From Mytilus galloprovincialis (taxonomy: Eukaryota > Mollusca > Bivalvia > Mytilida > Mytilidae), in assembly GCF_965363235.1 (NCBI RefSeq), contig NC_134845.1:23500524-23564523 (forward strand): 64,000 nucleotides of DNA, written 5' to 3'. The notes under the pieces were generated by a model. It was not told the DNA's origin and ran no database searches. It saw only the letters and a program-made list of their open reading frames with translations. Below are positions 1 through 11,449 of the stretch, one piece after another. Position 1 is the stretch's first letter; each line of letters opens with the position of its first letter. The translations under genes were made by a program, and so were the position numbers.

Positions 1-754
1 TTCTACGCGACATTATGACCATAGTGATTTTTAAAGCAAATCTAAGCAAGTGCTAGGCTTAGCTTTCTGATAATCCTTATAACATAGTCGTCAACCATTT
101 TACATGAAATTAAAAGGACCGGAATACAGTAATCCACCACTTTTTATATCAAGGTTTTGTCCAGAAATACGCAGAACTGTACAGTTTTAAAAATGCAGTG
201 ACTAATTGATGAAGTAATGTCATCATTACAACAATGATCAATTAAACGCTTACCAAATACTTTAAAAATCATTTAATAACTATTTTTTTAAATACACAAA
301 TGTTACTTAACATTTGTTTACCTCAATGATCTATGTTCTGTCATACCCTAAAAAAATAATGCTTGTGTGCATTACATCAAAAAGTTGTTAAGGGATAAGT
401 ATATTCAAATATCAATTCAGCTGACAATCTAGATACTCAATAAACCTAGGAAAGCATTAAGTACTATGTGTTATGATCTTACTTTCCTAAAGTGTAGACA
501 TATCCTGGACAATCTTGTATACCCATTATATGATTATTTAAGAAGTTAATTTCATGTATTTTTATATACACACCTTTCCTTTTAGTAGAAAGACAAACCA
601 ATCGCATTGTTCACTGTAATCTACAAAAATACAAACGAAATATTATAAGCTGAACGTGTGAAGGTATTACCTTGGCAATTCCTTGTCTCATTTTGTTGTC
701 ACAGTTTGGTGAAAACATTCTACCTCAGGTATAAACTACCTTAGCTGTATTTGG

Positions 755-905
755 CAAAAGTTTTAGGAATTTTGGTCCTGAATGCTCTTCAATTTCGTAC
801 TTTATTTGACCTATTTGACTTTTTGGATTCAAGCGTGACTGATGAGTCTTTTGTAGACGAAACGCGCGTCTGGCGTATATACTAAATTTAGTCCTGGTAT
901 CTATG
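755..905 (+). repeat. Dispersed repeat carrying a hammerhead motif (copy 1)
   Basis: About 150 bp shared with 45003-45155: both copies contain the AATGCTCTTCAA segment, then the ribozyme core, then a tail reading CCTGGTA-C/T-CT-TTGAT or close to it. Divergence between the copies is moderate, so this is an old dispersed element rather than a recent duplication. I recognise the family as abundant in mussel genomes (recall, not a search). Confidence 0.75.
832..882 (+). ncRNA. Hammerhead ribozyme motif, type I-like, minimal stem III
   Basis: The conserved catalytic boxes are in order: CTGATGA at 839-845, stem II GTCT/AGAC (846-849 with 855-858) closing loop TTTGT, GAAA at 859-862, a very short stem III from CGCGCG (863-868), then T869-C870 with predicted cleavage after C870. 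Stem I (832-838 with 871-877) is imperfect. The family cleaves its own RNA, and hammerheads with tiny stem III usually work best as dimers in multimeric transcripts. Activity is inferred. Confidence 0.65.
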
Positions 906-1494
906 ATGAGTTTATTTAGTTAAATACATGAATTTCGAAGTAAACACAAATACTCATAATAGAAGTTCGGCACAATACCACCATTATCAATAGATATACT
1001 CCATATATAATTAGTATACACATATCTGTAGTGACGTTTTATATTTCTATAAACGTTTTCCATGTGTAACTGGTAAATAATTTAGTCAAGGATTTCGTAA
1101 CCATGAATAACCTAATTTTTGCCTCTTGTCGAAAGTTGCCCAAGTGTCAACTTTTCCTAGCCTACATTTGCTATATAGAAAGAAGCCCAATACAGAAGTA
1201 CACTTATCAAAAGATATACTTTGTCACAGATGAACACCGATTTCATGTGGATGTTATTTTTGTTCCTACCGACGGTGATCATATTTTCTAATTTATTCGC
1301 TATGCAAGTGTCTGTTGTGAAATATTTAACATCAAATAAATGATGCATATACATTGTTTATTTATTGTTGATGCATTTATCAGTAGCTAGTTATTCGGGA
1401 ATTTCGTAAACATATATTATTGAAGAGCCTGTAATTTCTGTGGCTGTCGCAGAAAGCGGTCTGTTAAAATATTTGGTATTTTTTTTTTCTTTTT

Positions 1495-1700
1495 TGATTT
1501 GTGATAAACTGGCCGTTGGTTTGTTTTCGTTTTAATTGTTTTGTTATAAGTCTTGTCGGGGCAATTCATAACTGACTATACTATATGTCTTTAATACTGC
1601 TAAAGTTGCTTTAAACGCAATCTGTATAATGTTGAACAGATGTCTCATTTGCAATTTTAAGAAATCTCTATTTGCAATTTTAAGAAATCTCTATTTTGTA
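1495..1700 (+). repeat. Degenerate dispersed repeat fragment with 23-bp tandem duplication
   Basis: A worn copy of the common dispersed family seen better at 9395-9700 and 60600-60935: GCCGTT..GTTTTCGTTTTAATTG, then a GTCTCATTTGCAATTT end. At its 3' end the segment CAATTTTAAGAAATCTCTATTT is directly duplicated (about 1650-1695). Confidence 0.45.
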
Positions 1701-2409
1701 TTAATAAAGTATGACAAAAAAACAAGGACACATGGACAATATTTGAAAGATGCTTGTTCAAAGTAATTTTATTAGTGTTATCAAGATAATCATACTTGAT
1801 CATAGTATAAATGCCCTAATTTCATAGAAAATGTTTGCAAAGTCGGATATGTAAAGTTATAACAACCCTCGATTAATGCTTAAATCTGTAAAATAGCATC
1901 TTACTTTTATTAAAATAAATTAAAAAAAAGCATATCATTATTCTGGTAAGCAAAACGCAAAATTTAAAATAATAATTGCATGAAAAAATGCATATTCCGT
2001 TTTCATACTTGGAACCTTGAATCTTACTTTTGATGGAAGACCTAATAACAAGTGTTACTTACTTGACGACGGAAATAAGAATGTCCAATTATTGTTGTAA
2101 TTGATCTTAATTGGAGTTAATCTAATAAATTCAACATTCCATATTAGAATTACGCAAACATATAATTTTATTAACATTAGTAGTAATGCTGTCTGCGCAA
2201 CGACTGATAAGATTAAAATGAACCTTTGATATTAACCTCGTGGTGAATTTTTATCCGGGTGCTTTTGTCAATTTTGATAATAGTAATCGATTTTTTGTAA
2301 GTATACAGAAACTTTGGATTATGCATAAACATATCAATCGTTTATTGTTGGCTATCATTGTATATGTTTTTCTTTTCTTTTTTTTTTGTTTTTTTTTGTT
2401 TTGGTATTA

Positions 2410-2900
2410 ATAAGTTTAATGAAAGTTGTTTTCCTTTCATTTGATGTCTTTGAGCTTTTGATTTTGCCATTTGATTAGGGACTTTCCATTTTGAATTTTC
2501 TTTAGAGTTCAGTATTTGTGTCATTTTACTTTTTAGGCCTTAAAGTATGTCCTATTTGTCATGTTGAGGCCCTTTGTAGCTAGTTATGCATTATTGTTTT
2601 TCCTCATTTTTTTTACGACCGAAAAGTTGCCAACATCTACGGCATCTGGTCTCTATTGAATCGAGTATCTTACTTCATCTTCAGGAATTGTGGTGCAATG
2701 TTAGGCTTGATGTGGATTTTTCACTGGTAATTTTAAATTTCCTTTCGAGTACCCGCGATAAGGACAACATGTGGTTCAATTATACCTGTTCACCTTTTTG
2801 AACTTCCTTAAATAAGAAAATGTGATATTAGTGTCATTGAGACAACGTCACAATATGTAAAAGGTCATAGCGGAGCCTTGACTCACATAGAACATCTATA
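2410..2900 (+). repeat. Degenerate dispersed repeat, gene-free
   Basis: Contains phrases I recognise from mussel interspersed repeats (GCCATTTGATTAGGGACTTTCC, later GTCATTGAGACAACG). Short open frames occur at 2342-2524 and 2586-2801 but show no domain, and the first is a translated T-rich tract. No gene is supported between 905 and 3100. Confidence 0.35.
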
Positions 2901-3168
2901 AAGTGGAAGTATTTATTTCATTTGACCCGTATTCATGTCATTTGTCTTCATTAGTTTGATTTTGAATTATTTTGTGTTATGGAAAAAAAATTGTCTACAA
3001 ATTGCAAATTTTAATTTCATTTGTATACTACCGATTGTTAGCCATTCAGAAAAAAAATGACAGCTCCATGTTATTCCTTGTGGATACTGGGCTACTCTAG
3101 CATGCAACCATTTGTTTTGTTCAGACAAAAACAAACAGAAGATAACTCTGAAACAAAATAAACTTTTA

Positions 3169-3456
3169 AAATATGAGGGGGAGGACAGGGGTAAGGGAGA
3201 CAGGGAGAAAGGGGGTAGGAGAAAGGAGAAAGGGGGTGGGAGAAAGGAGAAAGGGGGTAGGAGAAAGGAGAGGAAGGCTGGGAGAAAGGAGAAAAAGTTG
3301 GAGAAAGGAGAAAAAATAAAATATCTCTCCTTTTAAAAAAAATTCTAATATTTCAAGAAAAAATATCTCAGAAGGAGATGTTTTATTCTAATGGGAGAAA
3401 GGAGAACGGGGTAGGAGAAGGAGAAGAGGGTACCCCCTGTCCTCCTCCTCAAATAT
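3169..3456. repeat. Polypurine G/A-rich minisatellite inside an inverted repeat
   Basis: From 3178 to about 3315 the plus strand is almost pure purine, with a GGGGGT-AGGAGAAAGGAGAAA unit repeated with drift. At 3393-3436 a second purine block follows. The left edge (AATATGAGGGGGAGGACAGGGG) reappears reverse-complemented at 3432-3456 (CCCCCTGTCCTCCTCCTC), so the whole unit is bounded by inverted repeats. The 74-residue lysine/glycine open frame here is only the translated minisatellite. Confidence 0.6.
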
Positions 3457-4709
3457 GATTATTCGACAAACAACAGACAATACCACAGCTATAAAGAAAA
3501 CATTACGGAAGGACAACCAACAGTATACAGAGCATGAAACATCTGTTATGGAAATAAAGATATGTTGGATCAATTAGTGTCATAAGATGATTCCAAGAAC
3601 ATGAAAAAACCAAGAGCAAAGAAACAATGCTTTTATTGCTGTCTCAGAGTCACAATTCAAACTCTTTTAACATGGGTTGGAACTATTTACCACTGCGAGT
3701 GTAAGATGGCATTGGGCATCATATGAGCGAACATCTTTGCTAAATTTTTGTGTATTGACATACGCAGGTGAGATGTAATTTCAATGAGTTATAAATTATA
3801 TTTTCCAAAGAAGTTAAAAATAGGTAAACTTAAGAGAGCATAACCTGTAAGATACAGAAATAATATATAGATTAAGACACCACTTAACACCTTAAGAGAT
3901 ATAGTATCTTATATTGATATAACCGACATTAAGTTGACTTTTATAGCTACAAATATCTATCATAATAGAAAAATAAAAGATATTAGGTATCTCTTCATGA
4001 CAAAAACTCGGTACATACACAGCTAAAAACAAACTAAACACATAAGCAAATACAAAAACAAGGAAACAGCGCTTTTATTACATTTCGTCGTCTCAAAGTA
4101 ACAGTGAGGCCTGCAACACGTTGTCTCTTCATAAATAAAAGTTTATCACCAGGTTGGATACTTTATAATGAAATTGTATTGCTATGTAGTGGGTGATATA
4201 AAAGTACTATGTTAAGGATTGTTTATTATTCCTGTTATGTACTTTGAGATAACGACTCAAAGTGTTAACAAAATTAATGGTGACCTCTTTGAACTTCCGT
4301 TAATATCTGTTCCCGTATCTTTTGTAGTGAATCCGTATCCTAAGCAGTGTTTTAACTTTCAAGATAATTAATGTGAGTCAAATAATCTTCAAATTGCGAA
4401 AATGGAAAATCTAGTAATTAGTTATTGATAACATTGTGGTTGGTTGATCCAAGGTAAACATGCGTTACAGTCCTTGAGATTCAGAACACTGTACATACAT
4501 CTACATGATCTACGTAAAGTGAACGTTATGAATTTTTTTAAATCAACTTTTCTCGTAAAGTCAAAAACTCAAATTAAAAGTACAATAATAATATTAAACT
4601 TGGAGCGCAGGAAGGCTTTAAGGGAAACTGTTTCTTCTTTGTGAATCATCGATAAAAAGAGTTCGTATGACATGCAAATGTGGAACAATTGGTCATCGTA
4701 CAAACCTGT

Positions 4710-4735
4710 AGTCTTATATATATATATATAACCGT
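4710..4735. repeat. TA microsatellite
   Basis: Short (TA)n run. Similar runs lie at about 6852-6870, 24582-24598 and 32465-32482. The flanking 3.5-8.0 kb is AT-rich and shows no exon with family conservation on either strand. Confidence 0.7.
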
Positions 4736-6979
4736 ACGACCTTCAACTGATAGACAAGTGAAGTTCACTTTAGTAATCTTCAAAACATGAACGCGATTGC
4801 AGATCCTCAAATAGTATTATGTTTATTGTTGACAAAATGATATGATACCTGTTTGCGTTTAGTGAATTTTAAGTCAGATGTGTGTGCGTTTCCTTATCAG
4901 TTTTGCATTATTCCTAAAAAAAACTTATTTAACTCCCTCAAGCAAAGATAGATGTTCTCGGAACGTGCTAGAATTGGCCCTTAGATTTTGATGTTTTTAT
5001 TAAGACCAAGATACTACACATGTCACATAGAAATACTAACTGTCTTAGGATAATACCTTTGAGACAAAAATACATTGTTTGGCAACTTCCTTTAAAATTT
5101 ATCAAGTTATGGAACAAACACTATTTGTATTTTTAACGTCAATTTTGAGATTTTTTTCCATAATTTACCTTGTTCGCCATCAACGATCTAAATCGTTTTT
5201 GTATTGATGAATTCTAAATCATCATTGGAATCTTTCGGTTACAAAACACGAAGGATCGTAAGTGGTGGCCAGCGTTTGCCTAAAGCTTTCAAGTCTGAAA
5301 ATTGCATAAAATCATCATATAATTTGACACAATTTCCAAAATAGGCTTACTTTAGAAAATATAATTAATTTTCATTATAAGAACTGATTTATCATAAAGG
5401 CTTTCGAAAAAGGTCCATTTAGGAACCAAATTGTGATCTTTTTGGTGTTTAATGATAAAGTTGATATTTTAAGCCATATTGTCCAATTAGTGAAACTTAC
5501 AATGAGTTTGATTTGATCTACCATGAGTTCGGCTACTCTGCTTATTTTCTTATGATTTTAATCATATAGATCCTATTTACACTGGATTACGCTACGAACG
5601 CACGAAGTTGATATATCTCATATCTAATAATATAATTGTTTCATAATATAATCTTAAGTTTATTACTTATATAACTTTTATTGCAGTGCATTATATTCTA
5701 ACATAACTTTATCTTTTACTTATTAAAGAAAGGCAACAGTAGTATACCTTTTTAAAAAAAATCATTAATAGATTGAGAGAAAATTAATCCGGGTTACAAA
5801 CTAAAACTAAGGGAAACACATTAAATATAGGAGAAAATAGTCATGAGTAGTTAATTTTTTTTTATTTCAAATGTTCTTCAACTTACTGTTTTATCCTTCC
5901 AGTCGTGTTTTTTTTTTTTTATTCGAGCACTATATGTTATTATAATTTCATTCTGTATGACCCAAAAGCCTTAATGGACACTAATAGTTATTACCATAAT
6001 GACCACGCATAATTGGTGAACTTTTCCGGTGATGGACATAACTCGAAAGTGTTATATTTCCTTAGAATGTTGTAAAACTGTTCTTTTAAAGTTGCATATA
6101 TATTTTTCACCCTGAAGACATATTCGTTACTTATCTGTCTACACAGTATAGTGAATGATGAACTATGTCCTATATGTTTCCATACAGTTGCATGTGCTAG
6201 GTTTCTAGTTTTAACTACTTACCTGATATATCTTTAAAATATTTGTTTGGCTTTATTGATTCTATATTTCAAATCATTAAGTGAAATTCAACCTGTAATG
6301 CATGTAATCTTTTTCAGTCGTTCTTGACATTTATTCGTTATCAAATTAATTTCATCTCAGTAACTAAAATATTCGTCACCTTCATACATATTTTCTGACA
6401 CACTTCCTGATTGCAGGCTTCTTGTTCACTTATTTGATACAATGTATTCTCCATGCTACAAATGTATTTCCCATTCGAAAGATTATCAATATCAAAAATA
6501 TTTTTTTAATCGATATGAAATAATACCAGGGTTGATCATTTTTGTAACTTAAATTCTTTTAATTTAAAAACTGAAAGAGCAATTTACAAACATGCTTGTA
6601 ACATTTGATAACAAACTTGCAGAACATAGTGATATGTATCGTTGCATAATAGTGAGATTTGTGACGTTGTATTTTACTACCATAACAAGGCATTCGATGT
6701 GGGAAATACATTTTCATCAAGTATTTATACCGTATTTAAAACAGGAAAAAGTACAAAATAACAAATATTTATCTTGTAGTAATGATTTCAGTTTTAAACA
6801 GTAACATAATCAACATGTTACAGAATTGAATATCAAACTCAAATCGTGTAAGTATATATATATATATATAAACAACCACCAAACTTTAAATTGACTCTAC
6901 AAATATTAGGTAATAGATTGATCAAAAGGCCATGAACGACAAATTCAGCGGAGAAACTGACACCCTGATTTATATATGT

Positions 6980-7145
6980 TACAGTAAATAGGTGAAATTA
7001 GGAAGTACATGTAATTACTAAAATTTAGGAATTACATGTAATTCCCGATGCATTTGGTGAATACAAGCAATTCCTGAATCTGCCTAGTTAATACCAGTAA
7101 TTACTAATTTTTAAATAAATTTTTACATCTATTTACTTACTGTTA
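6980..7145. mobile_element. Possible small foldback/MITE remnant
   Basis: ACAGTAAATAGGTG near 6982 is echoed inverted by ATCTATTTACTTACTGT near 7128-7144. The interior carries several copies of a TAATTACT / GGAATTAC-like motif. Termini are imperfect and no target duplication was identified. Confidence 0.35.
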
Positions 7146-8025
7146 AAACAATGTTGTTATGTGGTCAGATGATAAAAAAATTAAGGTGATTATGATAAGA
7201 CGGTCAGTGAAATGGTATAAAAAAATTATCATCCTAAAAATATACCGTTTTGCTATTTAAAAGGGGCATTCGCTTTATAATAGATTTTTATTTTATTTTG
7301 AATAATCAAGTTTCACTTATAGCAGAAAATGGTCTTAAATATCAAATTTATCATAAAACGCCATAAAGGTCACATTTGGTTCGTAAATGGGTCGTAAATT
7401 ACAAACAATTAAATATGATTTTTGTTTTTGTTTAATCACATTATAATTCGCTTTTTGCAGATAGATTTAGTTCATTTTTTTCAGAATAAGCTAAGAAACA
7501 TGGCTGATGAGTTATTCACTTGCAAATGAAAAGTTCGATCTCAATGTAACCGTTTAGCTGGAGATGGGTTACCAATGTATTTAACTATTAAAACGAATTG
7601 AGCGTCAACAAAAGGGATGATTCGAACCATTGGGTTGACTGGTTCGATCCACAAAAAGATCATTATTATACATGTACTGGTAAATATAACATACGTTTTG
7701 AATGTGTCATTTGATTAGGACTTACCGCTAGAATTGACTATAAACACAAATAATTACAACAAAAGACGTGAAAGAGATGATTTCAGCTTCCCAATTGTGA
7801 CCTTTTCTTTTTTTCCAAATGGTGAAGTTGAAGTCATCATTATTTGTCTGTTTGTCTTCCCCCTTTTGTGAGCAACGGCGTTGTCAGTGTATTTTCGATT
7901 TATGAATTTTACATAGCAATAAAAGAAAATCAAATATAATATACATCAATCTAATTAAAAACCGATCTCTCATCGCTCCCGTGTTCTATTATGTCGCGTG
8001 GGAGATCTAACTAAACACACTTTGA

Positions 8026-8370
8026 GTTTATTTAATGGATGAGAAAGGTTAAGAAATAGAAACAGAATCGTAGCGACTACCAATGCAAGCCAGACCTCCC
8101 TCTCAGTCGACATTTGAGATCCCCTGGCCACACTAAGGCAGATCTCAATCGACTGACCATTAAAATCATTGACCACACCTCTGCTTGGTCTAAGGAGGAT
8201 AGACTCGCTCGGGAAAGGTTTTGGATAAAGAAAATTAACAACTTTGGCAACAAATGGGATAAATGAAAAGATGTAGTTCGACTCCGTGTAGTGCTTCACA
8301 TTTAGGTTATATTACTTATTATTACAGTTTCTGTTTCTATTTCTTAACCTTTCTCATCCATTAAATAAAC
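8026..8370. mobile_element. Foldback element with 42-bp perfect inverted ends
   Basis: The 42 bases at 8026-8067 (beginning GTTTATTTAATGGATGAG) are exactly reverse-complemented at 8329-8370, enclosing about 260 bp. Perfect arms imply a recent event or strong sequence turnover. The 109-codon minus-strand frame at 7970-8299 lies mostly in this unit, matches no family I know, and is not called a gene. Confidence 0.6.
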
Positions 8371-8768
8371 TTGTTGAAGATACCAATTTAAATTGCTTAA
8401 TTTTTTGAGGGATGTATAAGTACCAAGCCACGTTCTTCTAGTTATACCTATTCAAAACTTATTATTACATTTTAACGGCTGTTTGTTCGCGATGTTTAAA
8501 TACTCAGAGTCTGTTGCAGCTACTTTACTCTGTCAATTTAAAATATTTATAAATTTAGATCGTTCAGTGCTGTCTATTTGGTAATTTTATTGACGTAATC
8601 ATTCTTGTACCATCATAATTGTCGTTCCCGTTAAAGTTTTAGAATTGTGCTAGTTCATACCATACATTATTATTTGTATTTAAAGCATATATTTGAACTC
8701 TCTGTTTTAATAAGCAATATATAACCGATGTCATGTTTAATAATTTTATTACACCAAAAGCTTCATTT

Positions 8769-9031
8769 TGAAGCCCAGGTGGTCGTGTGGTCTAGCGGGA
8801 TGGCTACAGTGCAGGCGATTTGGTGTCACGATATCTCAGTAGCATGGGTTCGAATCCCGGCGGGGGAAGAACAAAAACTTTGCGAAAGCAAATTAATAGA
8901 TCTAACATTGTTGGGTTGATGTTTAGACGAGTTGTATATACATAATGTACACAGCCATGTATCACCATCACTGCTGGTGATCCGATGGATAAATCTGTTG
9001 TAGAGATGTCACTGGCTCAGACGTACTTATA

Positions 9032-9064
<33 letters not shown>

Positions 9065-9065
9065 T
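8769..9065 (+). mobile_element. tRNA-derived SINE
   Basis: A tRNA-like head with pol III box A (TGGTCTAGCGGG, 8788-8799) and a perfect box B (GGTTCGAATCC, 8847-8857) is followed by a tRNA-unrelated body (ACATTGTTGGGTTGATG, then the palindromic CACTGCTGGTGATCCGATGG) ending in a TA/CA microsatellite. The same sequence recurs four times at 24.6-25.7 kb on both strands, showing a dispersed family rather than a tRNA gene. It resembles tRNA-related SINEs described in molluscs. Confidence 0.85.
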
Positions 9066-9394
9066 TCATGGCTCTACAATCTAACGATTCATGTATCTTT
9101 GCATTGCAGTTATGTTTTTCTCTGACGGTTTATGAAGTTTTATGCTAAATTATTTGGATATTGGATGTTAACTGAATGATGATTAAGTCTCAGATGCATG
9201 CTTTTGAAATATCAGTCAATAACTCTCAGATCAGTACTTTATGTCTTTTTGTTATTGGGATGTACAAGTACCCAGCCAAGTCCACCCTATACTTTTGTTG
9301 GATGTATTTCTATTGATCTCCACCTGATTTTTCAACTGGTTTTTATAGTATGGTCTTTTTGTTGTACTCTTACACAACTGTTTCAGGTTAAGGG

Positions 9395-9700
9395 AGAGTT
9401 TGGCGCCCGTTAACATGTTTAACGCCGCCAAATTCTGTATGTGACACTCCCAAGTCAAGCACATGTGATTCAGTGGTTGTAGTTTAGTGCTGTTTTACAT
9501 ACAAGTATTTGTTTTTCTTTCAATATTTTGTACATAATTACATAAATAAGGCCGTTAGTTTTCTCGTTTGAAGCGTTTTCATTTGTTTTTCCGTTTTTTT
9601 TTTTATAGCTGACTACGATAAGGGCTTTGTTCATTGTTGAAGGCAATGTAGTGACCTATAGTTGTTAATTTCTATGTCATTTGTATACTAGTAATAGACA
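9395..9700 (+). repeat. Dispersed repeat family R1, fairly complete copy
   Basis: Order of landmarks: GTTAACATGTTTAACGCC, CCCAAGTCAAGCACATG, TTCAGTGGTTGTAGTTTAG, GGCCGTTAGTTTTCTCGTTTG, TATAGCTGACTACG, TTGTTGAAGGC and GACCTATAGTTGTTAATTTC. The same order occurs at 60600-60935 and, inverted, at 50757-51090. No coding frame spans it. Confidence 0.65.
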
Positions 9701-10789
9701 ATCATACATAATCTTCTTTTTCATACATTGTTACATAATTTTTCATTATTTCATACACCAAATATGTTTGACCTATTGCTTATGCCAATTAAAAATCAGA
9801 CAACCACATAAAACATAGCAGTGGCCAATGAACCATGAAAATGAAGGGGTCAGATGAAACATGCAAGACTTACATTTACAACTTAAATTCATTCTATACA
9901 CCACATATAGTTGACCTAATGCATCTAGTATCTCAGATAAGGGCCTAACCATGTAACTTTAACCTAGATCACTGATCAATGAAATGAGGTTGAGGTTAGT
10001 AGAATCTTGTCTGACGGACATGCAGATGATGCAAGGAACCCATGTACAAAATATAGGTTTCCTATTACTTGTAATAAGTGAGAAATTCACAGGACCAAAA
10101 CAAAAAACTAAAATCTATTTTCATTAATACTTTTTTCAAAAAGCAGCAATCATTGAAACATGAAAATCTTATCTCTTTTCAACTTTATGAAATATGGTTT
10201 TATTTAAATAGTTTTCCTTCGTAACTGGCCAGATACAAAAGTGCTTCCTTCAGCACACATTGATATACTTTTTCTTTTACCATACATTTATTTGGCTGTG
10301 CAAAACCTTATTTCATCGGCATACATTTCATGTTAGCTGTTTTAAGTGTGTTTCTTTATCCCTTCATATGATATACATATGCACTGATATTAAATGAAAA
10401 CCAAACATGGCATGCAACCAAGTAATAATACACTGAAGAATTCTTGTCTTGAACAGACACAAAATTTTGCAATATGGTGTATTTTATCATGTTTGTGACA
10501 CACTCAATTTTGCTACTAACTTGAGACAATCAGTAAACAACGTTTCACTTATCAGTTCTGGTACTTACAACAAACACTACATGTCAGAAGGTACAAATAT
10601 CTTTTTTTAAGAGAACACTATAAATAAGAAGACCCTGTTTTTAAATTAAGATGTAAATAGCATTGATTTTTCAATTGAAAAAATATATTTTATTTACTTT
10701 TTTGATTACATGTTTTTCAACAATTGGTATTCCAGTAGGAACCAACTGAACTCATCTATTTGTTACCTATTCTGTCATCGGACTCAAGA

Positions 10790-11110
10790 ATTCTTTTACA
10801 CTGAGTTTTGATGTGCGTTTTTGTAGTGTATTTGTTTAATCTACATTGAATAGCGGTAGAGGGGGAGGGTGAGATCTCACAAACCATGCTTAACCCTGCA
10901 GCATTTTTGTGTCTTGCATTATTTTTAATTCTAGTTCATGTATATGTTTTGGAGTTTAGTATGAGTTTACATCCATTTTCACTGAACTTGTACATATATG
11001 TGTTTAGGGGCAAGCTGAAGTCTGCCTCTGGGTGTGGGATATTCTCAATGTTTTTCCTTAAATTTACTTATTCAGGGACGGCAACCCAACAGCAGGTTGT
11101 CTCATGCGTT
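10790..11110 (+). repeat. Dispersed repeat family R2 (retroelement 3'-UTR type), diverged copy
   Basis: Matches 31100-31400 in order: TTTTGATGTGCGTTTTTGTA, GGTAGAGGGGGAGGGT, GAGATCTCA, TTGGAGTTTAGTATG, TTCACTGAACTTGTA, GGGGCAAGCTGAAGTCTGCC. Small open frames at 10886-11113 and 11034-11225 are shadows of it. Confidence 0.6.
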
Positions 11111-11219
11111 TGAAAATTTCATACATATTGACCTGATGAATATTTTCTCCACATATCAGATTTGCTTTAAATGTTTCAGTTTAAGAAATATAAACCAAAA
11201 ACTACATTTTACTGCCAGT

Positions 11220-11440
11220 TTCTAATTTTAGTCATGGCGGCCATCTTTGTTGATGGGCAGAGTTGTCAAGATAAACAAGATACTCTAAGGATCTTTTAGG
11301 CCTAGTTTGATTTAATTTGGCACAGTAGTTTCAGAGAAGAAAATTTTTGAAAAGTTAACAGACTAGGTTGGAAGAGGGACGCCGAGTGATGAGAAGAGCT
11401 CATTTGGCCCTTTTAGGCCAGGTGAGCAAAAAATGTTGAC
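11220..11440 (+). repeat. Dispersed repeat tail
   Basis: Contains GGCGGCCATCTTTGTTGATGG and the phrase CTCATTTGGCCCTTTTAGGCC..GGTGAGC, which I recognise as a recurrent mussel repeat end. It abuts the AT-rich stretch that may be the SPCS3 3' UTR. Confidence 0.4.
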
Positions 11441-11449
11441 AGTGTGATT

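Noticed and set aside
7970..8299. 109-codon minus-strand frame
   Set aside because: Largely within a foldback element, no recognisable domain, no neighbouring exons.
8771..8872. A tRNA gene with perfect box A and box B
   Set aside because: The cloverleaf acceptor stem does not close, and the sequence recurs with a common body and tail at 24.6-25.7 kb, so it is a SINE head.
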